Below are positions 8,442-16,948 of a stretch of DNA of 64,000 nucleotides, in pieces. The position numbers were made by a program, and so were the translations under genes. The stretch is from assembly GCA_025965315.1 (NCBI GenBank), contig JAOPXD010000159.1:1-64000 (forward strand). Direction: 5' to 3'. This DNA comes from Marmoricola sp. GTDB taxonomy: Bacteria > Actinomycetota > Actinomycetes > Propionibacteriales > Nocardioidaceae. The notes beneath the pieces are model-generated. The model worked only from the letters and a program-made list of their open reading frames with translations, was not told where the DNA came from and did not search any database. Position 1 is the stretch's first letter; the number at the start of each line of letters is the position of its first letter.

Positions 8442-9524
8442 TCAAGAAGTCGAAGCCCCTGCCAGGTCGAGGAGCCCGGCGATACGCTCGTTCCAGGCCG
8501 CGGGCGACCCGAACAGTCGCTGGTCGAGCTTGGCGCGCTTGTAGAAGAACTGGAGATCGTGCTCCTGGGTGTAGCCGATCGCCCCGTGGATCGTGAGTGC
8601 GCCGTCGGCTGCCTTCACGGCCTGGGCCGTCACCTGCGCTTTGGCGGATGCCGCGTGCAGGCCGCGATCAGCGTGCAGCTCGTCGACGGACGCCGCGGCG
8701 AAGAAGACCACCGAACGGGCGGCCTCGACGTCAACGAGGATCGATGCTGCGGCGTGCTTGACAGCCTGGAAAGATCCGATCGGCGCTCCGAACTGGTGGC
8801 GCTGCTTGCTGTACTCGACCGCCAGGTCGAGCATCCGCTCCGACGCACCCAGCGCGTCTGCGGAGACCAGCACCGCGGCTCGCAGCGCGGCATCGGCGAG
8901 AAACTCGTCGGCATCGACGTCGAGCGGGACGGCGACTGCGTCCTCGAAGGTCACGTCGGCAGCCGACCGACTGCGGTCGAGCAGCATCCTCCGGTCCCGG
9001 TGGGTCCCAGCATCATCGGCTGCGACCAGGTACAGACGGATCTGGGATCCGTCGAGCGCCGGTGTCACGAAGTACGACGCCCGGTCTCCACCGAGCACGT
9101 TGGAGACGGTCCCCGAGACGTGCCCGTCGGTCGCGACCACCTTGGTCGTCCGGTCCGGCTGCGCGTCAGCGGCAACCGCCAGCACGACGAACTCAGCCCT
9201 CTCGAGCGATCCCTGCGCAATTTCTGCGAACTCCCCCAGCGCCGGCGCAGCCAGGACAGCACCCATCCAGCCGGACGAGGGCGCTGCGGTCCGCCCCAGC
9301 TCCTCGGCGGCGAGCGCGAGCTCGACCAGCCCCCCACCCTGTCCACCGAAGGCCTCCCCCGAGCCCACACCACACCAGCCTTCCTCCGCCAGCAGCTGCT
9401 CGAACGGTCCGTGTTCGTCAGCCTCGGCCCAGCTCCTGACGACGTCGCCAGGAGCGACGCGCTGGAGCCAACCGCTGAACGAGGCCTGGAACGCCGTCTG
9501 TTCTTCTGCGAGTTCCCACTGCAT
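8442..9524 (-). CDS. Acyl-CoA dehydrogenase, short form probably lacking its own catalytic base
   Basis: 360-residue acyl-CoA dehydrogenase homologue. The C-terminal domain is clear: SERMLDLAVEYSKQRHQFGAPIGSFQAVKH, then HGAIGYTQEHDLQFFYKRAK. The helix-G position has no Glu-Arg motif matching the other enzymes here, and the C-terminal loop reads LFGSPAAWNER instead of EGTSxIQ. Short FadE proteins of this kind often form heteromers in which the partner supplies the base, as in steroid side-chain dehydrogenases. GGAGGG lies about 8 nt before the ATG. It is transcribed divergently from the GntR gene across a perfect operator copy. Confidence 0.85.
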   Translation of the reverse strand: MQWELAEEQTAFQASFSGWLQRVAPGDVVRSWAEADEHGPFEQLLAEEGWCGVGSGEAFGGQGGGLVELALAAEELGRTAAPSSGWMGAVLAAPALGEFAEIAQGSLERAEFVVLAVAADAQPDRTTKVVATDGHVSGTVSNVLGGDRASYFVTPALDGSQIRLYLVAADDAGTHRDRRMLLDRSRSAADVTFEDAVAVPLDVDADEFLADAALRAAVLVSADALGASERMLDLAVEYSKQRHQFGAPIGSFQAVKHAAASILVDVEAARSVVFFAAASVDELHADRGLHAASAKAQVTAQAVKAADGALTIHGAIGYTQEHDLQFFYKRAKLDQRLFGSPAAWNERIAGLLDLAGASTS

Positions 9525-9600
9525 GGGGTCGACCCTCCGAAACGTTCGTGTGCGAGTATTTGCTGTCGTTCCACATCTGACTTTTGTGAATGGTAACTTA

Positions 9601-9617
9601 GGTCAGACCGTTAGACC
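9601..9617. promoter_or_regulatory. GGTCnGACC operator, copy 2 (autoregulatory)
   Basis: GGTCAGACCGTTAGACC: a perfect 9-bp GGTCAGACC followed by a second inverted half TTAGACC. It lies between the divergent acyl-CoA dehydrogenase (start 9524) and the GntR gene (start 9635), where a bound protein could control both. FadR-subfamily GntR proteins typically bind T-G-G-T-n3-A-C-C-A-like sites, which this matches. Confidence 0.65.
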
Positions 9618-9634
9618 ATAAGTAGGAGACATTC

Positions 9635-10408
9635 GTGACCTCCGAATCAACGCCTACCGGCGCCAGTCGATCGGCCATCTCGTTGAGTCCGATGGAAGTT
9701 CCGAAGGCGTCCGACGTGCTCGCCAATGAGTTGCGCGAACGCATCCTCAGCGGCGACTACGTGGAGGGCACGCCGCTGCCGCCGGAGCGGGAGCTCGTCG
9801 TCCAGACGCGGATGTCGCGGACGACCGTGCGCGAGGCACTGAGGATCCTGGAGGTCCAGGGCCTCGTCCGGATCAAGGCCGGCCGTGCCGGGGGTGCGTT
9901 CGTGACCACCCCGGGAGGCGAGTCGGTAGCCGACAGCATCGCGCTCCTGATCCGCGGTCGCCAGATCCGGTTGTCCTCGCTGCACCAGACGCGCGAGGCT
10001 CTCGAACCGTTCTGCGCGCGCCTCGCTGCCACGAACCGGACGGCGCACGACCTGCAGGTCCTCGACGAGGCGAACGAAGCCATCGCCACCAAGGGCACCC
10101 TCGAGGAGTTCCTCCAGGCCAACGTCGACTGGCATGTCGGTGTTGCGGCAGCGGGTCACAACGAGATCCTCTACGGGATGATGATCGGCCTCTCGAAGGC
10201 CATCTACACCCTGACGAACAACGAGGGTTTCGTCGACGACGAGGTCCGCTCGATCGCCCTGAAGGCCCACCGGTCCGTTACCGACGCGATCCGCAAGCAG
10301 GACGGCGACGCCGCCGTACGTCGGATGGAGCGCCACGTCCACGGGTACGCCGAAGCTGCGGCCCGAGCCGACGACCGTACGTCGATCTCCCTGGACCAGG
10401 ACGCCTGA
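9635..10408 (+). CDS. FadR-subfamily GntR transcriptional regulator
   Basis: 257 residues. A winged-helix domain at about 25-95 holds LANELRERILSGDYVEGTPLPPERELV and RTTVREALRILEVQGLVRI. A C-terminal all-helical FCD domain shows the metal/ligand residues of the family (Asp and His in NVDWHVGV, then His in KAHRSV and ERHVH). Such regulators respond to acyl-CoAs or organic acids. The GTG start has AGGAG 7 nt upstream. A perfect GGTCAGACC site precedes it, and related sites stand before most operons of the window, making it the prime candidate for the local master regulator. The effector is unknown; a ring-derived CoA ester is a guess. Confidence 0.92.
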   Translation: MTSESTPTGASRSAISLSPMEVPKASDVLANELRERILSGDYVEGTPLPPERELVVQTRMSRTTVREALRILEVQGLVRIKAGRAGGAFVTTPGGESVADSIALLIRGRQIRLSSLHQTREALEPFCARLAATNRTAHDLQVLDEANEAIATKGTLEEFLQANVDWHVGVAAAGHNEILYGMMIGLSKAIYTLTNNEGFVDDEVRSIALKAHRSVTDAIRKQDGDAAVRRMERHVHGYAEAAARADDRTSISLDQDA

Positions 10409-10414
10409 ACCTCC

Positions 10415-12352
10415 TCACAGCTCGTTGAGAACCGTCTGCCTGATCTCGTCGACGGCTTCCGGGTTCTCGGCACCGGAGAGGTCGCCCGGGTCCTGACCGA
10501 GGGCGGCCGCGCGGATCGCGCGGCGCAGGATCTTCGCGGAGCGGGTCTTGGGGAGCTGGCCGACGCGGACGACGACGCTCGGCGCGAACGGCTTGCCCAG
10601 CGCATCACCGACCATCGCGCGCAGCTCGCCCGTCAGGTCCTGGTCGTTCCCTTCGACACGAGGGACCCAGAACACCCAGACGGCCTCGCCCTTCTTCGGG
10701 TCAGGGATACCGACGGCAGCTGCCTCGGCAACCGCGGAGTGCATGGTCACGACCGATTCCACCTCGGCGGGAGCCAGCCGCTTCCCGGCCACGTTCATCA
10801 CGTCGTCCGACCGACCGAGGATGAACCACTGCCCGGAGTCGTCCGCCAGCGCGAAGTCACCGTGGTGCCAGATACCGGGGAACGTTGTCCAGTACGCCTC
10901 GAGGTAACGGTCTCGGTCGTTCCAGATCCCGCGGGTCATCGACGGCCAGGGTTGCCGGCAGACGAGCTCGCCGACGGTCCCGCGGACCGACGTCCCGTCG
11001 GCGTTCAGGACATCGACGTCCATGCCGAGCGACGGACCGCCCAAGGAGCAGCTCTGGATCTCCTCGACCGGGTAGGGCGCGAGGAAGGATCCACCGACCT
11101 CGGTCCCGCCGGAGAAGTTGATGATCGGCACGCGCCCACGGAACACGTCTCGTGCGAGCCAGTCGTAGGAGTCCGGATCCCAGGGCTCCCCCGTCGAGCC
11201 GATCACGTGGACCGCTGAGAGGTCGAACCGGGCGCCGGGATCCTCGCCGGTCCGAATCGCCCTGATCAGGGTCGGCGAGACCCCCAGCATCGTGACGCCG
11301 TGCCGTGCCGTCACGTCCCAGATACGACCGATGTCAGGGACGTCCGGCGAGCCTTCGTAGAGCAGGAGCGTGGCGCCGTTCGCATGGGTGCCGAAGATCG
11401 CCAGCGGCCCCATGATCCAGCCCATGTCGGTGATCCAGCAGAAGACACCGTCCCGGCCCACGTCGAACGAGTACGCGACCTCGCTCGCCGTCTTCACCAT
11501 GAAGCCGGCGTGCGTGTGCACAGCGCCCTTGGGACGACCGGTGGTACCCGAGGTGTAGCCGAGGAGCAGGGTGTCCATCGCGTCCATCCGCTCGGACGCG
11601 AACGATCCTGGATCGGCAGCGAGCAGATCGGCCCAAGCCACTTCGGCACCACGCGGGTCGACCTCGTCGAGGTTCCCGATCACCACCACGTGCTCGATGG
11701 ACGGACAGCTGGGGAGCGCCTCGTCGAGGGCAGCCTTCATGCCGACGGTCCGACCCCGACGAACGGTGCCGTCGGCGACGATCACTGCCTTTGCCGATGC
11801 GTCCTGGATCCGCGCCGCGATCGCTGACGGGGCGAACCCCGAGAACAGGGGTACCAGCACGGCACCGAGGCGAGCGACCGCGTGCACAGCGATGACGGCG
11901 TCGGCGGTCATCGGGACGAAGAGTGCGACCGCATCTCCTCGTTGGACTCCCATGGCCCGGAGCCCGTGGCTGACCTTGTCCACCGCTGCCGCGAGCGCCC
12001 GGTAGGTCAGTGAGCTGACGACTCCGTCCTCGGCCTCGTGGAGCACAGCGACCCGCTCCGCGTCCTCGGGATCTGAGAGCCAGCGGTCAAGGCAGGCATC
12101 GGTGATGTTGAGCTGACCTCCCACGAACCAGTCGGGGAACTCAGCTCCGGCGGTCAGGTCCACCACGTCCATGTACGGCTGCGCGAAGGGGAGGCCGAGG
12201 TCCAGGACCACCGCGTCCCAGTACCAGCCGATGTCGGCGACGGACCGGGTCCGCAGGTCCGGCAGGCCGGCGAGGCCGTTGGCCCGTGCGAGGCGGGTCA
12301 CGTTCGCACCTTCGACGTACTCGGTGCTCGGATGCCACGAATAGGTACCCAT
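10415..12352 (-). CDS. Acetyl-CoA synthetase-like acyl-CoA ligase
   Basis: 645-residue adenylate-forming enzyme with an Acs-type N-terminal region, suggesting acetyl/propionyl-CoA synthetase ancestry and not a fatty-acid ligase. Motifs: YTSGTTGRPKGAVHTH (P-loop), WITDMGWIMGP, GGTEVGGSF, HHGDFA and GRSDDVMNVAGKRLAPAEVES, then the C-terminal Lys in TRSAKILRRAI used for adenylation. It sits 1 nt downstream of an acyl-CoA dehydrogenase and has GAGGAG within that gene's 3' end, so the two are cotranscribed. It probably activates a carboxylic acid intermediate; the substrate cannot be read from sequence. Confidence 0.9.
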   Translation of the reverse strand: MGTYSWHPSTEYVEGANVTRLARANGLAGLPDLRTRSVADIGWYWDAVVLDLGLPFAQPYMDVVDLTAGAEFPDWFVGGQLNITDACLDRWLSDPEDAERVAVLHEAEDGVVSSLTYRALAAAVDKVSHGLRAMGVQRGDAVALFVPMTADAVIAVHAVARLGAVLVPLFSGFAPSAIAARIQDASAKAVIVADGTVRRGRTVGMKAALDEALPSCPSIEHVVVIGNLDEVDPRGAEVAWADLLAADPGSFASERMDAMDTLLLGYTSGTTGRPKGAVHTHAGFMVKTASEVAYSFDVGRDGVFCWITDMGWIMGPLAIFGTHANGATLLLYEGSPDVPDIGRIWDVTARHGVTMLGVSPTLIRAIRTGEDPGARFDLSAVHVIGSTGEPWDPDSYDWLARDVFRGRVPIINFSGGTEVGGSFLAPYPVEEIQSCSLGGPSLGMDVDVLNADGTSVRGTVGELVCRQPWPSMTRGIWNDRDRYLEAYWTTFPGIWHHGDFALADDSGQWFILGRSDDVMNVAGKRLAPAEVESVVTMHSAVAEAAAVGIPDPKKGEAVWVFWVPRVEGNDQDLTGELRAMVGDALGKPFAPSVVVRVGQLPKTRSAKILRRAIRAAALGQDPGDLSGAENPEAVDEIRQTVLNEL

Positions 12353-12353
12353 G

Positions 12354-13538
12354 TCAGCTCCTCGGCATTCCGAGAAGCCGCTCGGAAACGATGTTCTTCT
12401 GGATGAAGGTGGAACCGCCGGCGATCGCGGATCCCCGGGACTGGTAGGCGAGCCGGAGCCACCGTTCGTCCTCGAAGCCTGGGTCGGAAGCCAGGTACTG
12501 CCCGGAGAGCTCCCCCAGGGACAGCCGGAAGTCGGCGATGTCGTCGACCAACGGGCAGAAGTAGAGCTTTCCGATCGACGTCACCGATCCCGGCGGTGCA
12601 TCGCTCGCGGCCAGCGAGATCACCCGCTGGCCGATCGTGTAGTGGATCAGCGCTCGGCCGTAGAGGTCGGCCACCCGTTGCCTGACCAGCGGGTCGGCAC
12701 CAAGCGGGTCGCCGTTCTCGTCGACTGCGGCGCGAACGTCCGAGATCACGTCGGCGACCGCTCGGGTCGTGTTCACCCGCCCCGTCGCGATCGCCACCCG
12801 CTCGTGACCGAGGGTCGCCATCGCGACTGCCCAACCTCCGTCGACCTCACCGAGAACGAGGTCGTCAGGGATGAACACGTCGTCCAGGAACACCTCGTTG
12901 AACTCGGCCTCGCCGAGCATGTGCTCCAACGGCCGGACAGTGACTCCGTCACTGTCCATCGGCAGCAGGAAGTAGGTAATTCCCTTGTGGCGTGCGCCGC
13001 CACCGGTCCGTGCGAGCAGGATCGCGACACTCGCGAGGTGTGCACGGCTGGTCCAGATCTTCTGGCCGGTGACCTTCCAACCGCCCTCGACCTTGACAGC
13101 CTTGGTGCGCAGTGACGCCAGGTCCGATCCGGACTCGGGCTCGGAGAACAGCTGGCACCAGATCTGGTCACCGGTCAGGATGGGGCGGAGGAAGCGCTCC
13201 TTCTGGTCCGACGTCCCGAACTGGACGATGGTCGGGCCCGCGAAGTCCTCACCGATCGTGTTCAGCCGCTCCGGAGTCCCGGCGCGATCGCACTCCTCGC
13301 TGAAGACTGCTCGGATCTTGGCGTCGGCTCCCTGACCGCCGTACTCCGTCGGCCAGGAGATGCCGGCGAAGCCTCCGTCGTACAGCAGCTTCTGCCACTG
13401 CTCCCAGAACGGGCGCTTGTCGACCAGGTCAGCCGGCTCCGGCCACGGCAGCTTGGGCAGCGCAATCTCGAGCCAGGAGCGCAGCCGATCGCGGAACTCT
13501 GCCTCTTCGCGGGTGTCCGACAGATCCATTGTCTCCAC
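12354..13538 (-). CDS. Acyl-CoA dehydrogenase, FadE type with helix-G Glu
   Basis: 394 residues. FSEPESGSDLASL and KIWTSRAH mark the FAD/substrate site; the C-terminus is RGSAIAGGSTFIQKNIVSERLLGMPR. The EGTS-loop Glu is absent (AGGS), while Glu246 in TLGHERVAIATG sits at the helix-G position used by isovaleryl-CoA dehydrogenase and mycobacterial steroid FadE enzymes. The start is uncertain: GTG at 13538 follows GGAAGG closely, and an ATG 9 nt further on is the alternative. It is transcribed away from the MaoC pair, with two operator copies between. Confidence 0.9.
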   Translation of the reverse strand: METMDLSDTREEAEFRDRLRSWLEIALPKLPWPEPADLVDKRPFWEQWQKLLYDGGFAGISWPTEYGGQGADAKIRAVFSEECDRAGTPERLNTIGEDFAGPTIVQFGTSDQKERFLRPILTGDQIWCQLFSEPESGSDLASLRTKAVKVEGGWKVTGQKIWTSRAHLASVAILLARTGGGARHKGITYFLLPMDSDGVTVRPLEHMLGEAEFNEVFLDDVFIPDDLVLGEVDGGWAVAMATLGHERVAIATGRVNTTRAVADVISDVRAAVDENGDPLGADPLVRQRVADLYGRALIHYTIGQRVISLAASDAPPGSVTSIGKLYFCPLVDDIADFRLSLGELSGQYLASDPGFEDERWLRLAYQSRGSAIAGGSTFIQKNIVSERLLGMPRS

Positions 13539-13554
13539 AGATCCTTCCAGGTTA

Positions 13555-13580
13555 GGTCTGATGATAGTATCGGTCAGACC
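13555..13580. promoter_or_regulatory. GGTCnGACC operator, copies 3a and 3b in inverted arrangement
   Basis: GGTCTGATG (13555-13563) and perfect GGTCAGACC (13572-13580), so that GGTCTGA and TCAGACC form inverted arms 12 nt apart. The pair lies between the divergent starts at 13538 and 13605, suitable for joint control of the acyl-CoA dehydrogenase/ligase operon and the MaoC operon. Confidence 0.62.
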
Positions 13581-13604
13581 AAAGTCGCACTAGTAGGAGG
13601 GTCC

Positions 13605-14063
13605 GTGGAAACCATCGAATCGTTGGTGGGGATCGTCGTCGACGACATCGCCTTCACGGTTGAGCGCGGAAAGATCCGCGAGTTCCAGCGGGCCACGAGC
13701 ACGTGCGACCCCGTCCATCACGACCGGGCGGCCGCCGCCGATGCCGGGTACGCCGACGTCCTGGCCACACCGACCCATGTGGTCGTCGCCGGCCACTACC
13801 GCGACCAGAGCGCGTTCGTGAGCATGCTCGGACTCGACATCGCCAGGATCGTCGTCGGGTCGGTGACCTGGGAGTTCGGTCGTCCGGTGGTCGCGGGTGA
13901 CGAGCTCCGTGGCATCAGGGTCGTCGTCGCCGACGAGGTCCGGCAGGGGCGTCGCGGCGGACTCATGCGAATCGTCACCCTCGAGACACCCTATTGCGAC
14001 GCCACTGGAACGGCCGTCGTCACCGTGCGGGAAGAGCTGATCGAACGAGGGGCTTCGTCGTGA
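13605..14063 (+). CDS. MaoC-like dehydratase subunit, FAS1/HadA-like N-terminal type
   Basis: 152-residue hot-dog-fold protein. It resembles the HadA/FAS1-like half of R-specific dehydratases: a REFQRATSTCDPVHHDRAAAADAGY segment followed by ATPTHVVV and VGSVTWEFGRPVVAGDEL. The catalytic Asp/His hydratase motif is in the next gene, not here, so this is likely the substrate-binding partner of a heterodimer, as in steroid-degrading MaoC pairs. The GTG start has GTAGGAGGG before it. It overlaps the next gene by 4 nt (GTGA), as expected for subunits made in equal amounts. Confidence 0.82.
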   Translation: METIESLVGIVVDDIAFTVERGKIREFQRATSTCDPVHHDRAAAADAGYADVLATPTHVVVAGHYRDQSAFVSMLGLDIARIVVGSVTWEFGRPVVAGDELRGIRVVVADEVRQGRRGGLMRIVTLETPYCDATGTAVVTVREELIERGASS

Positions 14064-14476
14064 GGCCGGCAGTCGACGTCAGCGTGGGCTTTCAGCCCGA
14101 ACCCGGTTCGTTCGGTCCCGTCACCCAGACGGACATCGTTCGTTTCGCCGGCGCCGCGGGAGACTTCAACCCTCTCCACCACGACGCCGACTACGTGTCA
14201 CGGACCGGGTTCCGGACCGTGATCGCGATGGGCCAGCTGCAGGCCGGGATCCTCGCCGGTTGGCTGACCGACTGGTGCGGTGTCGAGCACCTGAGGTCCT
14301 TCACCGTCAGGTTCTCGGCTCCAGTCAGCCTGGGTGACGAACTCCAGCTCTCGGCCGAGGTCATCGACGTGCGCACCGAGGACGGGGTCGAGGTCGCCGA
14401 CCTGGCGGTCGTGGCTCGCTGCGGCCAGACCGCGGTCGTCCACGGCACTGCCTGCATCCAGCGCCGCTCGTCCTGA
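14060..14476 (+). CDS. MaoC-like (R)-specific enoyl-CoA hydratase, catalytic subunit
   Basis: 138-residue hot-dog protein with the hydratase 2 motif: FAGAAGDFNPLHHDADYV contains the catalytic Asp and His. A second segment, SFTVRFSAPVSLGDEL, fits the HadB half of the heterodimer. It is translated from a GTG embedded in the stop of the preceding MaoC subunit. Together they should hydrate a bulky enoyl-CoA, an alternative to the crotonases in the window. Confidence 0.87.
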   Translation: MRPAVDVSVGFQPEPGSFGPVTQTDIVRFAGAAGDFNPLHHDADYVSRTGFRTVIAMGQLQAGILAGWLTDWCGVEHLRSFTVRFSAPVSLGDELQLSAEVIDVRTEDGVEVADLAVVARCGQTAVVHGTACIQRRSS

Positions 14477-14484
14477 CGGAGGCG

Positions 14485-15270
14485 TCAGCGCAGCCTCCAC
14501 ACCGGAGCGCGCTTGTCGCGGAACGCGGCAACGCCCTCGCCGATGTCCTCGGTCGTGAACGCGAGCGCGAGCTGCGACTGGAGCGAGTCGAGCGCCTCGT
14601 CGAGGCTCATGTCCCGGGTGGCGTTGATCGCGTTCTTGCCGAGCCGCATCAGCAGCGGCGACTTGGCAGCCACTCTCCTGGCGATGTCGGTGACGTAGTC
14701 GTCGTAGTCCTCAGCAGGAACGACCCAGTTGACCATGCCGAGCGCCAGCGCCTCGTCCGCGTCGACGAGCTCCCCGAGCATCATCAGCTCGTTGGCCTTG
14801 AGCCGGTCGATGTTGCGGTAGATGAGCGCGGAGATCATGAACGGGAACACCCCGACGTTGATCTCCGGGCAGCCGAACCGCACGCCCCGCTTCGCGATCA
14901 CCAGATCACAGGCGAGCGCTACTCCGAACGCACCAGCGAGCACGTCGCCGTTAGCGGCGCAGATCACCGGCTTCCCGAGAGCACCGATGAGCCTGTACAG
15001 GCGTGGGAACCGGTCGAGACCGGCGTACTTGTCGATGGTCGGGACGTCGGAGGCAAAGGCCTTGAGATCACCACCCGCGGAGAAGATCCGGTCGTGCGAC
15101 GAGGTGAGTACGACGACGCGGACCTCCACGGACCGGCGCGCAGAATCCAGGGCCTCGTGCAGCTGATCGAGCAGCTCGTCGCCCAGGGCGTTGCGGGTCT
15201 CGGGCGAGTTCAGCGTGATCGTGCAGATCCCGTGCTCGTCGGTCTCGGACCTAACGATCTCTGTAGTCAT
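14485..15270 (-). CDS. Enoyl-CoA hydratase/isomerase (crotonase)
   Basis: 261-residue crotonase. Oxyanion-hole segments are FSAGGDLKAF and GDVLAGAFGVALACDLVIA; FGCPEINVGVFPF follows with one acidic residue at the second catalytic position. The first catalytic Glu of true hydratases is replaced (AGAFG), so isomerase or hydrolase activity is possible. The ATG at 15270 was chosen because AGGAGAAGGA precedes it directly. It converges on the MaoC pair and lies downstream of the MDR reductase, with which it is probably cotranscribed. Confidence 0.85.
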   Translation of the reverse strand: MTTEIVRSETDEHGICTITLNSPETRNALGDELLDQLHEALDSARRSVEVRVVVLTSSHDRIFSAGGDLKAFASDVPTIDKYAGLDRFPRLYRLIGALGKPVICAANGDVLAGAFGVALACDLVIAKRGVRFGCPEINVGVFPFMISALIYRNIDRLKANELMMLGELVDADEALALGMVNWVVPAEDYDDYVTDIARRVAAKSPLLMRLGKNAINATRDMSLDEALDSLQSQLALAFTTEDIGEGVAAFRDKRAPVWRLR

Positions 15271-15290
15271 TCCTTCTCCTTGGTCAACAC

Positions 15291-16271
15291 TCAGACCTGC
15301 TCGAGGATCACTTTGCCGAAACCGGCACCGCTCTCCAGGTACGCGTGCGCCTCGGCCGCTCGGTCGAGCGGGAAGCACCTGTCCACGACCGGTGGCGGAA
15401 CGGCATGGGTCTTGACCAGGGTGAGGAAGTCGGCGAAGTCACGAGGACTCCCCATCGTGGTTCCCAGCAGGTCGTACTGCCCGAAGTAGAACGGACGGAC
15501 CTCGAGCGTTGCGAGGTCCGCGCGCGAGGCTCCCAGCACGACGACGCGTCCGCCTGGTCGAACAGCCGACACCGACGACTGCCAGGTCCCCACCGAGTCC
15601 AGGACCAGGTCGAACCCACTGCCGTCGGGCGACAGCTCCCGCGCAGCGCTCGGCCAGTCGTCCTCGGTGTACAGGACACCTCCTGAAGCACCCAGGGACT
15701 CGGCCAACCGGATCTTCTCCTCGCTCGACGAGGTGACCACCACCGTGCAACCGATAGCCGCAGCGATCGAGACAGCCATCGTCGCTACCCCGCCGCCGGC
15801 ACCGAGGACCAGCAAGGACTCGCCTGCCTTCAGGCGCCCCCTGCTGAAGAGGGCTCGATAGGTGGTGACGCCCACCAGCGGCAACGCCGCGGACTGGGCC
15901 CACGAGAGCCCGGACGGCGCCGGGTACACGGATTCCGCCGGAACCCTGACCAGCTCTGCGTAGGTGCCCTGGCGGTGGTCGCCCAGGATCTCCCACTGGC
16001 CTCCCGGAGCGCTCTCATCGGCACCCCACCACAGTGACGGGAGCACGACCACGGACTCACCGGTCTCGGCGTCTACACCGGAACCGTCGGCTCCGGGAAC
16101 ATGCGGCAGCGGCGAGCCGTACTGACCTTTCCGGACCAGGACGTCATGCCAGTTCAGGGCAGCGGCGTGCAGCCGCACGACCTTCCAGCCGGACGCGGCT
16201 CGGGGGTCGGGGAGGTCGCCCAGCTGAAGGCACTCGGGTCCTCCGTACTCGCTCATAACGACGGCGCGCAT
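15291..16271 (-). CDS. MDR-family NAD(P)H-dependent oxidoreductase (quinone reductase-like)
   Basis: 326-residue medium-chain dehydrogenase/reductase. The N-terminal GroES-like domain carries ALNWHDVLVRKGQY and HVPGADGSGV; the Rossmann part has LVLGAGGGVATMAVSIAAA. The structural-zinc cysteine cluster of alcohol dehydrogenases is missing, which suggests an enoyl or quinone reductase type. ATG at 16271 has AAAGGAGAT upstream. It is the first gene of a short operon with the crotonase at 14485; a full 17-bp operator copy sits 14 nt upstream of its start codon. Confidence 0.85.
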   Translation of the reverse strand: MRAVVMSEYGGPECLQLGDLPDPRAASGWKVVRLHAAALNWHDVLVRKGQYGSPLPHVPGADGSGVDAETGESVVVLPSLWWGADESAPGGQWEILGDHRQGTYAELVRVPAESVYPAPSGLSWAQSAALPLVGVTTYRALFSRGRLKAGESLLVLGAGGGVATMAVSIAAAIGCTVVVTSSSEEKIRLAESLGASGGVLYTEDDWPSAARELSPDGSGFDLVLDSVGTWQSSVSAVRPGGRVVVLGASRADLATLEVRPFYFGQYDLLGTTMGSPRDFADFLTLVKTHAVPPPVVDRCFPLDRAAEAHAYLESGAGFGKVILEQV

Positions 16272-16284
16272 GAGATCTCCTTTC

Positions 16285-16301
16285 GGTCCAACCATTAGAC
16301 C
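16285..16301. promoter_or_regulatory. GGTCnGACC-type operator, copy 4 (17-bp dyad)
   Basis: GGTCCAACCATTAGACC has dyad symmetry (GGTC...GACC with YAA/TTR inside). The 16-nt block TTTCGGTCCAACCATT starting at 16281 recurs exactly, inverted, at 18660-18675 before the ligase operon. It lies 14-30 nt upstream of the reductase ATG, where binding would block transcription or initiation. Confidence 0.6.
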
Positions 16302-16351
16302 CTAATTGGTTCGGGCCAGATGAGCAACAGTGCGGACGATGCCGTCCGAGG

Positions 16352-16371
16352 CTGTGAACGATCGTTCACAG
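16352..16371. promoter_or_regulatory. Perfect 20-bp palindrome, probable TetR operator
   Basis: CTGTGAACGATCGTTCACAG is a perfect 20-bp inverted repeat centred 28 nt before the GTG start of the adjacent TetR gene. Position and symmetry fit autorepression. It does not match the KstR (AAC-n2-GTT) or KstR2 steroid motifs, because the half-sites are spaced differently. Confidence 0.7.
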
Positions 16372-16389
16372 TTGTGCTAGTTTCGTCCC

Positions 16390-16944
16390 GTGGACAGGGA
16401 CCGGAAGATCCTCAGCACCGCGGCGGCGATGTTCTACGACAAGGGTTTTCACGGCGTCGGGATGGACGAGCTCGGAGTCGCTGCCGGCATGAGCGGACCC
16501 TCGCTGTACCGCCACTTCGGCAGCAAGAACGAGATCCTCGCGGCGCTCTTCAACGAGGCGATGGACCAGCTCTACGCCGCGACCTTCGCCGCCCCTGAGG
16601 ACGCCAGCTCGGCGCTCGACCAGCTCGTCCGGCACCACGTCGCGTTCACCGTCGGCAACCGTCACCTCGTCAACGTCTACCAGCGGGAGGACCGGTCCCT
16701 GGTGGATCCGTGGAGGCGGCACTTCGACCGCCGCAGACGCCAGTACGTCGAACGCTGGGATGCGCTCGTCGCTGCCCGGTTCCCCGATGCCGATCGGGCG
16801 GAGGTGTCCGTCCGCACCCAAGCCGCGCTCGGCCTGATCTTCTCGATCGCGTACTGGCCGGCAAAGGTCGCCGCGGATCCCCGGGTCTCGACCGTGCTCG
16901 TCGAGCAGGTCCTCGAGGCCTTGCGACCGCACGACCCGACCTAG
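16390..16944 (+). CDS. TetR-family transcriptional regulator
   Basis: 184 residues. The N-terminal HTH spans about residues 5-50 (ILSTAAAMFYDKGFHGVGMDELGVAAGMSGPSLYRHFGSKNEI, given as landmarks ILSTAAAMF and SLYRHFGSK). The C-terminal ligand domain is not assignable to a substrate class. The start is GTG. A perfect 20-bp palindrome directly upstream is its likely operator. It converges on the CoA ligase at 16949 with a 4-nt gap and may control that gene, the divergent reductase operon, or only itself. Confidence 0.9.
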   Translation: MDRDRKILSTAAAMFYDKGFHGVGMDELGVAAGMSGPSLYRHFGSKNEILAALFNEAMDQLYAATFAAPEDASSALDQLVRHHVAFTVGNRHLVNVYQREDRSLVDPWRRHFDRRRRQYVERWDALVAARFPDADRAEVSVRTQAALGLIFSIAYWPAKVAADPRVSTVLVEQVLEALRPHDPT

Positions 16945-16948
16945 GAGC

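Noticed and set aside
16352-16371. KstR-type operator
   Set aside because: Half-sites AAC and GTT are 4 bp apart instead of 2, and the flanks differ.
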